Below are positions 57,539-64,000 of a stretch of DNA of 64,000 nt, one piece after another. Source of the stretch: Bartonella sp. ML69XJBT (GTDB lineage: Bacteria; Pseudomonadota; Alphaproteobacteria; Rhizobiales; Rhizobiaceae). Below the pieces are notes generated by a model, which was not told the DNA's origin, did no database searches, and worked only from the letters and a program-made list of their open reading frames with translations. The stretch is taken from contig NZ_JAQITB010000007.1 in NCBI RefSeq assembly GCF_028618515.1, positions 28,937-92,936 of the forward strand, read 5' to 3'. Numbering within the stretch: position 1 is the stretch's first letter; each line of letters begins with the position of its first letter. The translations under genes were made by a program, and so were the position numbers.

Positions 57539-58000
57539 ATGACCAATGCCATTGAAATCTACCTTAAAGAACGAGGAATGACTCTTCCTCAAGCAGCACA
57601 ACCCATTGCCAATTACGTAACCACCTCACAAAGCGGTAACCAACTTTTTATTTCTGGACAACTCCCTCTTGTTGATGGAAAACCAATAGCAATCGGTAAA
57701 GTTGGTACAACCGTTAATGCCGAACAAGCAACAAAAGCAGCCGAAGTTTGTGCACTCAACATTCTTGCACAAATCAAGGCAGCTCTCGGTGATTTAACGA
57801 AAATAAAACGCGTGATAAAAATCACCGTTTTTGTTGCTGTAGATCCTTATTTTACTGATATTCCTCTTATCGCCAATGGAGCTTCTGATTTACTTGTCAA
57901 TATTCTTGGTGAATCTGGAAAGCATGTCCGTTCTGCTATAGGTGTTGCCTCTCTTCCTATGAATGTTCCCGTAGAAGTTGAAGCTATCATAGAAGTCTAA
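57539..58000 (+). CDS. RidA family protein
   Basis: This 153-residue protein belongs to the RidA/YjgF group; well-studied members deaminate reactive enamines or imines made by PLP enzymes. Visible features are GNQLFISGQLPLVDGKPIAIGKVG and a C-terminal VRSAIGVASLPMNVPVEVEAI, where the Arg and the final Glu line the active cleft in RidA proteins. The length fits the longer alphaproteobacterial subgroup. GGAG lies eight bases before the ATG at 57539; a longer frame from 57497 has no ribosome site. Confidence 0.9.
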   Translation: MTNAIEIYLKERGMTLPQAAQPIANYVTTSQSGNQLFISGQLPLVDGKPIAIGKVGTTVNAEQATKAAEVCALNILAQIKAALGDLTKIKRVIKITVFVAVDPYFTDIPLIANGASDLLVNILGESGKHVRSAIGVASLPMNVPVEVEAIIEV

Positions 58001-58140
58001 ATCTTCATTCATGTTAACGTATCTCCATAAAAGACAAACTTAAATGCAAAATTTTTCTTTTTTAATACTCTACCAGCCTTCGCTTTCTTTAGTTTTGAAA
58101 TTAAAGTGCCAAATAAAAACGTGTAAAAGGAGCTATTGAT

Positions 58141-58563
58141 ATGAAACAAGCTTATGACAATAACAACATTTTTGCTAAACTGATTCGCAATGAAATCCCT
58201 TCTGTTCGTGTCTATGAAGATGAAGATGTCATTGCATTTATGGATATCATGCCACAAGCACCAGGTCATACCCTCGTTATTCCCCGAAAAGGCTCTAGAA
58301 ACTTACTGGATGCGGACACTGAAACATTGTTTCCAGTTATTAAAGCCGTGCAAAAAATTGCCAATGCTGTCAAAAAAGCTTTTCAAGCAGATGGTATAAC
58401 AGTCATGCAATTTAATGAAGCGGCGAGTCAACAAACTGTTTATCATCTCCATTTCCACGTTATACCACGTATGGAAGGAATAGAGCTTACCCCTCATAAT
58501 AACGTTATCACGCCTACAGAAATACTTGAAGAGAACGCAAAAAAAATTCGTTCTGCTCTTTAA
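58141..58563 (+). CDS. HIT family nucleotide-binding hydrolase
   Basis: This 140-residue histidine-triad protein hydrolyses nucleoside phosphoramidates or dinucleotides. The N-terminal part FAKLIRNEIPSVRVYEDEDVIAFMDI and the catalytic triad motif HLHFHVIPR near residue 104 are typical of HINT-like proteins. AAAAGGAG precedes the ATG. It is convergent with clpA, with only 7 bases between the stops. Confidence 0.93.
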   Translation: MKQAYDNNNIFAKLIRNEIPSVRVYEDEDVIAFMDIMPQAPGHTLVIPRKGSRNLLDADTETLFPVIKAVQKIANAVKKAFQADGITVMQFNEAASQQTVYHLHFHVIPRMEGIELTPHNNVITPTEILEENAKKIRSAL

Positions 58564-58570
58564 AGCATTC

Positions 58571-60922
58571 TCAAGTTGTTGAACTTTTTTTCTTCAAACG
58601 TTTTTTAGTAGAATCTGTTGTTTTATTGTTCTTTGCAGCAACAGACAGATGAGAAGAGGAAATTTGTAACTGCAACCTCTCTTTTTCGCCGTTTGTTTTT
58701 TGTGTCGATACGCGAACCATGCCACCATTGCGCAACTTTCCAAATAAAATTTCGTCAGCCAATGGCTTCTTAATATGTTCTTGAATAACACGGCTCAACG
58801 GGCGTGCCCCCATCTGAGAATCGTATCCTTTATTGGCAAGCCAAATCATTGCAGAAGGACTTAACTCAAAACAAACACCCCGCTCAGCTAATTGTGCTTC
58901 AAGTTGAAAAATAAATTTTTGCACAATCTGATTGATAATGAACTGAGATAAAGGAGCAAACGGAATAATGGCATCTAGCCGGTTACGAAATTCCGGTGTA
59001 AAAAGTCGATTAATTGCTTCAATATCATCCCCATCGCGATGCACTTTTCCAAATCCGATCACTGATTTTGCCATATCTGATGCACCGGCATTGGTCGTCA
59101 TAATTAAAATGATATTACGAAAATCAATTTTTTTGCCATTATGATCTGTTAATTTACCATAATCCATGACTTGCAATAAAATATTAAACAACTCTGGATG
59201 CGCTTTTTCAATTTCATCCAGCAATAAAACGGCATGAGGATTTTGATCAACAGCATCTGTAAGAAGTCCTCCTTGATCAAATCCTATATAACCTGGAGGA
59301 GCACCGATTAAACGTGCTACAGTATGCCGTTCCATATATTCTGACATATCAAAACGCAACAGCTCAACGCCTAAAGAAGATGCAAGTTGTTTTGCAACCT
59401 CAGTTTTTCCTACCCCCGTTGGTCCAGAAAACAAATAATTTCCTATTGGTTTATCTGGTTCACGTAATCCTGCCCGTGCTAATTTAATTGATGACACTAA
59501 TGCGGAAATTGCTGGGTCCTGCCCATAAACAACTTGTTTAATTGCTCTTTCAAGCTTACTGAGTACCTTCTGATCATCACGAGAAAGTGCTTTTGGTGGA
59601 ATCCGTGCCATAGTGGCAACAGTCGCTTCAATTTCTTTAACGCCTATACTCTTTTTTCGTTGTTTTTTTGGCAAAAGCTTTTGTGCTGCCCCGCTTTCAT
59701 CAATAACATCGATTGCTTTATCAGGTAGTCGGCGCTCAATCATATAACGTGAAGATAATTCTACCGAGGCCTTCATTGCCTGATCCGTATATTTGATCTG
59801 ATGAAAATCTTCGAAATAAGGCTTTAGACCTTGCAAAATCTTAATTGCATCAGCAATAGAAGGTTCGTTAACATCAATCTTCTGAAAACGGCGCTCTAAA
59901 GCACGGTCCTGCTCAAAAATTTTGCGATATTCTCTGTAAGTCGTCGAACCAATACAGCGAATAATTCCAGAAGATAATGCAGGCTTTAAAAGATTTGCCG
60001 CATCCATATTTCCGCCTAATGTAGACCCTGCTCCAACTAAGGTATGGATTTCGTCAATAAATAAAATAGCATCTGAATATTGCTCAAATTCTTTAATAAC
60101 TTTCTTTAAGCGTTCTTCAAAATCGCCACGATAGCGGGTACCAGCAACAAGCCCTCCCATATCAAGGGAAAATATTGTTGTATTTAATAAAACCTCAGGA
60201 ACTTGTTCATCAACAATGCGTTTTGCCAGTCCTTCAATTATAGCAGTTTTTCCAACCCCAGGATCACCAACTAAAAGGGGGTTGTTTTTTGATCTTCTAC
60301 ATAAAATCTGAATCATGCGTGAGATTTCCATCTCACGACCAATTAATAAATCAATTTTTCCATTACGTGCCTTACAATTAAGATCAATACAATAATTTGC
60401 CAGTGCACTTGTTACCTTTTCATCACTGTCTGAAATTTGCTGATCTAATTGCTCCTCAAGCCCTTCAAGTAACATGGATAATCCTTCATCTCGTGTGATA
60501 CCATGTGAAATGAAACGCACGGCATCATAGCGTGTCATTCCCATCTCTTGAAGGAAATAAGCCGCATGGCTTTCACGTTCAGAAAAAATTGCAACAAGAA
60601 CATTTGCACCCGATACTTCATCTTTTCCAGCTGATTGAGCATGAATCACGGCACGCTGAATAACGCGCTGGAAAAATGTTGTTGGCTTTGTGTCTTCATC
60701 TGCTTTAATCTGTACATCCAATTCTGACTGGATATAGTTAGTTAAGCGCTCTCGCAATTCTTCTACATCTACCTGACAAGCCTGAATGACTGAATTTGCA
60801 TCGACATCATCGAGTAGAGCAAGCAGAAGATGCTCTAATGTTGCATATTCATGCCGCGCTTGCGTAGCAATTGTTAATGCGCGATGCAAAACTTCTTCAA
60901 GACTTGATGTAAAAGATGGCAT
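58571..60922 (-). CDS. clpA: ATP-dependent Clp protease ATP-binding subunit ClpA
   Basis: ClpA unfolds substrates for the ClpP peptidase. The 783-residue protein has the double Clp-N repeat (to about 145). The first AAA+ module has Walker A GDPGVGKT and Walker [11 protein letters not shown]; the second has Walker [13 protein letters not shown] and Walker [13 protein letters not shown]. The ClpP-binding tripeptide loop (IGF in KSVIGFGK) is present in module two. The C-terminus is extended and rich in Lys, Ser and Thr. clpS is six bases upstream on the same strand. Confidence 0.96.
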   Translation of the reverse strand: MPSFTSSLEEVLHRALTIATQARHEYATLEHLLLALLDDVDANSVIQACQVDVEELRERLTNYIQSELDVQIKADEDTKPTTFFQRVIQRAVIHAQSAGKDEVSGANVLVAIFSERESHAAYFLQEMGMTRYDAVRFISHGITRDEGLSMLLEGLEEQLDQQISDSDEKVTSALANYCIDLNCKARNGKIDLLIGREMEISRMIQILCRRSKNNPLLVGDPGVGKTAIIEGLAKRIVDEQVPEVLLNTTIFSLDMGGLVAGTRYRGDFEERLKKVIKEFEQYSDAILFIDEIHTLVGAGSTLGGNMDAANLLKPALSSGIIRCIGSTTYREYRKIFEQDRALERRFQKIDVNEPSIADAIKILQGLKPYFEDFHQIKYTDQAMKASVELSSRYMIERRLPDKAIDVIDESGAAQKLLPKKQRKKSIGVKEIEATVATMARIPPKALSRDDQKVLSKLERAIKQVVYGQDPAISALVSSIKLARAGLREPDKPIGNYLFSGPTGVGKTEVAKQLASSLGVELLRFDMSEYMERHTVARLIGAPPGYIGFDQGGLLTDAVDQNPHAVLLLDEIEKAHPELFNILLQVMDYGKLTDHNGKKIDFRNIILIMTTNAGASDMAKSVIGFGKVHRDGDDIEAINRLFTPEFRNRLDAIIPFAPLSQFIINQIVQKFIFQLEAQLAERGVCFELSPSAMIWLANKGYDSQMGARPLSRVIQEHIKKPLADEILFGKLRNGGMVRVSTQKTNGEKERLQLQISSSHLSVAAKNNKTTDSTKKRLKKKSSTT

Positions 60923-60928
60923 AATCCC

Positions 60929-61300
60929 TTACCTCCATTCCATTACACATTGTAATGGGTGTTCATTTTGACGGGCACACTCCCTAACTTGTACTATCTT
61001 CATTTCAGCAACTTCATAACTATAAATTCCACATTCGCCTACCCCATTCTGATGAACATTTAACATAATACGCGTTGCTTCTTTGAAATTTTTTTGAAAA
61101 AAAATTTCTAAAATAAAAACAACAAAATTCATAGGGGTATAATCATCATTAAGTAAGAACACATGATATAACTTAGGTTTTTGGAGTTTTGTTCTCATCT
61201 TTGGCAAGATAATAGCATCCTGTCTGTTTTCGTCCCAATTCTTGCCTTTTTCATTCTGTATAATACGCGCTATAGAGTTCATTATCAGCTTTTGTGCCAT
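60929..61300 (-). CDS. clpS: ClpS adaptor protein
   Basis: ClpS hands N-degron proteins to ClpA. The 123-residue protein has an unstructured N-terminal tail and the ClpS fold with YHVFLLNDDYTPMNFVV (substrate pocket), then ATRIMLNVHQNGVGECGIY and the ClpA-contact segment YEVAEMKIVQV. AGGAA lies six bases before the ATG. It forms an operon with clpA. Confidence 0.95.
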   Translation of the reverse strand: MAQKLIMNSIARIIQNEKGKNWDENRQDAIILPKMRTKLQKPKLYHVFLLNDDYTPMNFVVFILEIFFQKNFKEATRIMLNVHQNGVGECGIYSYEVAEMKIVQVRECARQNEHPLQCVMEWR

Positions 61301-61543
61301 TATTGTTTCCTATGGAGCATAGTTTTTTAATTTTAAGTTTTTTCATAACTATTGTAATACTTGTTTGTGTAAAGAAGCAAACTTTCCTTTGTTATTATAA
61401 GATTTAAGTCAAATATGAAAATTCCCAAAATATTTTCTGTAAATAAATTAGTAATACCATTCATCTAAATTGCATCAAAAAGCTGCAAAAAGGGGCTTTA
61501 CAAATTTTTTTAGCGTAAATAATGGAGAAATAGGATACTGCAA

Positions 61544-62890
61544 GTGTATATTAACTGCCAAAAAGTTGCCTGGTGCTATAAAAAAATAGCAATTGCTTTT
61601 ATTGTTTTAGCCTTTTCTTACTCTTGGGCATTAGCTACTCCTCAAGAAGCTTATCCTGATAAATATGCTGCTATCGTTATAGATGCGAATACAGGAAAAA
61701 CCTTATTTCAAGCCAATTCAACGCTAAAGCGTTACCCTGCTTCTTTAACAAAAATAATGACATTGTACATGCTTTTTGAAGCTATGCATATACGTCGTGT
61801 GACGCCCAATACACCAATCCCCATCTCAGCTTACGCAGCAACGCGCCCACCAACAAAAATCGGCTTTAAAGCAGGTCAAACAATTTCTGCCGAAGAAGCA
61901 GCAAAAGCTCTTATTACAAAATCAGCAAATGATGTTGCCACTGCCATTGCCGAATATCTCGGTGGCAGTGAAAAAAAATTCGCTCGGATGATGACTGCTA
62001 AAGCCAAAAAACTAGGTATGACTCATACGAATTTTACAAATGCTTCAGGTCTCCCAGATGTGCGCAATTATTCCACGGCACGAGATATGGCAACCCTATC
62101 ACTAGCCCTACGCAAACATTTTCCACAACAGTATAAATTGTTCAAAACAAAAAGTTTTACTTTCCGTGGACATATCATTAATAGCCACAATAGACTCGTT
62201 AAAACAATGAAAGGTGTTGATGGAATTAAGACAGGATACACACAAATGTCAGGTTCTAATTTAGCATCTTCGATGCACCTTGAAGGGCGCTCTATCGTTG
62301 CTGTCGTTATGGGGGGTAAAACTTCTATCGCACGTGATAAACACATGGCCAGCTTATTAAACCAATATTTGCCACAAGCCAGCAAGATTAAAAATAACGG
62401 ACATTTGATGGCTTCTGTACACTATAATTTACCCTCTGGTGCTAATATTCCTATTCCCTCCATTAAAGCAGAACAAACCAATCTCGATGACGAAATTTCT
62501 ACGATGTTGACTGCGTTTGCTGAACAACCTAAAAATTCCAATACAGCAATAGCCGCAGTAAACCAAGCGATTATACCAATTCCTAATCCTCAGAAAATGA
62601 TATCCGTTGAGACTAAAATTATTACAGCTTCTTTATCCCAAAATGCTGGATGGGCTGTACAAATTGGTTCACTTCCAAGTCAAGAACAAGCACAAACTCT
62701 GCTTCAAAAAGCAAAAAACATAGCCTATTCCGCTCTAAAAACGACATCTTCACATATGCAACTGTTTGAAAAAAGCGGACGTCGTTATTATCGTGCACGG
62801 TTTGTAGGATTTCAATCAAAAAAAGCAGCATTCGATGCTTGTTCTACATTAAAGAAAGCAAATTTTAACTGCTACACTGTAGCTTACTAA
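61544..62890 (+). CDS. D-alanyl-D-alanine carboxypeptidase with SPOR domain
   Basis: This 448-residue penicillin-binding protein of the DacA (S11) type trims the terminal D-Ala from peptidoglycan stem peptides in the periplasm. It has a signal peptide (about 12-31) and the three catalytic motifs: SLTK (67-70), SAN (in KSANDVA) and KTG (in GIKTGYT). After a linker, a C-terminal SPOR domain (about 370-448, starting GWAVQIGSLPS) should bind denuded glycan at the division site. The start is GTG with AGGA eight bases upstream. Confidence 0.93.
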   Translation: MYINCQKVAWCYKKIAIAFIVLAFSYSWALATPQEAYPDKYAAIVIDANTGKTLFQANSTLKRYPASLTKIMTLYMLFEAMHIRRVTPNTPIPISAYAATRPPTKIGFKAGQTISAEEAAKALITKSANDVATAIAEYLGGSEKKFARMMTAKAKKLGMTHTNFTNASGLPDVRNYSTARDMATLSLALRKHFPQQYKLFKTKSFTFRGHIINSHNRLVKTMKGVDGIKTGYTQMSGSNLASSMHLEGRSIVAVVMGGKTSIARDKHMASLLNQYLPQASKIKNNGHLMASVHYNLPSGANIPIPSIKAEQTNLDDEISTMLTAFAEQPKNSNTAIAAVNQAIIPIPNPQKMISVETKIITASLSQNAGWAVQIGSLPSQEQAQTLLQKAKNIAYSALKTTSSHMQLFEKSGRRYYRARFVGFQSKKAAFDACSTLKKANFNCYTVAY

Positions 62891-62922
62891 AAGTTTTTGG
62901 ATTCCGCGTTAAGGATAGTATC

Positions 62923-63204
62923 ATGAAACATAATGCTCTTGCTTCACCCAATAAAAAAGAAAAATTATTGAAGCAATCATCCTTCCTCTCATTACGCTCT
63001 CTTCACAATGCAGTAACAAGACTCACTGCTTTAAAATATACTCCAGCAACATTAGACACACAGTCTCTTGTCAATCTTCTCATTTGCCAAACAATGCGCA
63101 ACCGTCGTCTTACAATGCCTCCTGTACGTATTCATTTACGTGTTGCAAGCCAAACTGGTAATGTACCTATTAAAATTCATTTGAGTACAACAAAAACTCC
63201 ATAG
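62923..63204 (+). CDS. Small basic hypothetical protein
   Basis: This 93-residue protein has AAGGATAGTATC before its ATG, 32 bases after the carboxypeptidase stop, so it may share that transcript. It is basic and rich in Lys, Arg, Thr and Leu, with no signal peptide or membrane segment. The C-terminal half contains LLICQTMRNRRLTMPPVRIH and could be a short folded domain. I do not recognise a family. It is the last gene before the integrase-bearing element. Confidence 0.6.
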   Translation: MKHNALASPNKKEKLLKQSSFLSLRSLHNAVTRLTALKYTPATLDTQSLVNLLICQTMRNRRLTMPPVRIHLRVASQTGNVPIKIHLSTTKTP

Positions 63205-63691
63205 GTAATTTTTCAAAAATTATTTTCTTGATAAAAATATCTGTGTATTGCCTAAAAAGCCTTTAAAAGGCTGGAGTTTATGCGCTGTTCCTACAAACTG
63301 TAAGACGTTGCGCTCACAAATTCCTGCCCAACGCTTGTACTTAGCTTTTCAATAAGGTTATTTTTTTAAGCCAATAGAAAGTACCCAATACTTGATTTAA
63401 TTATTCTTGATACTTTTTTTATGAGAAAGAAGTTATCTTATTGGAAGCTCTGTTTATACATTGATTAGGGTAATAACATAACAGAAAATGTTCTTTGAAA
63501 ACATATTAACTCACCAACGACACATTGATTTATAATGATAATTTAGCGTTATTCATATTGAATTAGAACCCCGAATAACCTAAGATTCTCTCATTTCAAA
63601 TCTCTCTATCTTGAATCAATCAAAACCATTCCCTTGCATGTCAAAAGCGGGGCTGGTGTGTGGGTAAAAATTGTATAAGAAAGGAATAAAA
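63205..63691. other. Spacer preceding the integrase gene
   Basis: About 0.5 kb without a supported gene. It holds a small AT-rich palindrome (AGCCTTT.AAAGGCT) at 63258-63272 that may terminate the preceding unit. No tRNA is present, so the attachment site of the element, if on this side, is not a tRNA gene in the window. Confidence 0.5.
63258..63272 (+). terminator. Weak hairpin after the small basic protein gene
   Basis: AGCCTTT and AAAGGCT form a 7-bp stem with almost no loop about 55 bases past the stop, without a T-tract. Confidence 0.3.
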
Positions 63692-64000
63692 ATGGTCCTT
63701 ATGAACCGTCTTAATGCAAGATCTGTCGCAACATTGGGGGCTGGCAAATATAATGATGGTGCCGGCTTGCTTCTTCATAAGCGTAAAGATGGGGGTGCTC
63801 AATGGCTTTATCGCTATACCATTCACGGGCGCCGTCGTGAAATGGGCTTGGGTGCCTTGAGAGATGTTTCTTTAAAACAAGCTCGCGAATGTGCAAATCA
63901 ATGGTGTGCTGTTTTATGTGAGGGGCGTGACCCCATTAAAGAACGCAACAAACAAAAGCGTGAGGCAATGCGCAATCTCCATTATTTAAAAGATATGGCA
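63692..64000 (+). CDS. P4-type tyrosine integrase, 5' part (runs off window)
   Basis: The frame is open from ATG 63692 (AAAGGAATAAA upstream) to the window end, 103 codons. The translation, starting MVLMNRLNARSVATL, is the N-terminal DUF4102 arm-binding domain of P4/CP4-57-like integrases: KYNDGAGLLLHKRKDGGAQW, then YRYTIHGRRREMGLG, then LRDVSLKQARE and the following helix. The catalytic domain lies beyond the window. The sequence is richer in G and C than its surroundings, which fits acquired DNA. It should mark the left side of an integrated phage or island. Confidence 0.88.
   Translation, partial: MVLMNRLNARSVATLGAGKYNDGAGLLLHKRKDGGAQWLYRYTIHGRRREMGLGALRDVSLKQARECANQWCAVLCEGRDPIKERNKQKREAMRNLHYLKDMA

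Overview
The window is chromosomal DNA of an AT-rich alphaproteobacterium of the order Rhizobiales and is almost certainly Bartonella. I infer this from the citrate synthase protein, the rpsB-tsf-pyrH-frr to cdsA-rseP-bamA-lpxD-fabZ-lpxA-lpxI-lpxB cluster, the short gene set with large AT-rich spacers, and many decaying gene fragments. I cannot fix the species without a database search.

Layout. Positions 1-5.5 kb: 3' end of rnr, a 1.6-kb decayed stretch, rpmG, a membrane-anchored nuclease, a uracil-DNA glycosylase-like protein and an Lrp/AsnC regulator. 5.5-13.4 kb: cobT, dusA, glpD, a DsbA-like thiol oxidoreductase and the accB-accC pair. 13.6-16.9 kb: tRNA-Thr followed by a poorly coding accessory stretch with a frameshifted adenine methylase remnant, a small lipoprotein and a broken paralogue of it. 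16.9-21 kb: an amino-acid permease, a small secreted orphan and hutH. 22-36.5 kb: tRNA-Arg, NAD kinase, DEAD-box helicase, gltX1, nadE, class II DAHP synthase, glutathione reductase, a DUF2059 protein, rpiA, comEC and gltX2. 36.7-43.3 kb: gltA, then a polar amino-acid ABC transporter with a tandemly duplicated binding-protein gene. 43.3-56.4 kb (minus strand): the lipid A, fatty acid, outer-membrane assembly, phospholipid and translation cluster. 56.5-63.2 kb: an EipB-like envelope protein, RidA, a HIT protein, clpA-clpS, a D-Ala-D-Ala carboxypeptidase with a SPOR domain and a small orphan. From 63.69 kb a P4-type integrase begins and runs off the window, so an integrated element probably lies to the right.

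How the genes work together. The 43-56 kb block links protein synthesis (S2, EF-Ts, Frr), UMP supply (PyrH), phospholipid precursor synthesis (CdsA), site-2 proteolysis (RseP), outer-membrane protein insertion (BamA) and the first steps of lipid A synthesis (LpxA, LpxD, LpxI, LpxB, with FabZ). ClpS delivers substrates to ClpA. AccB and AccC are half of acetyl-CoA carboxylase. Several catabolic or cofactor genes (hutH, cobT) stand alone without their usual pathway partners, which fits a reduced, host-dependent genome.

The most notable observation is that the slot where Rhizobiales normally carry uppS, between frr and cdsA, holds no intact gene. It holds a short stretch that still resembles UppS, beside a perfect 15-bp inverted repeat, and cdsA itself lacks an ATG. 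I found no CRISPR array, complete insertion sequence or clearly new multi-gene system.
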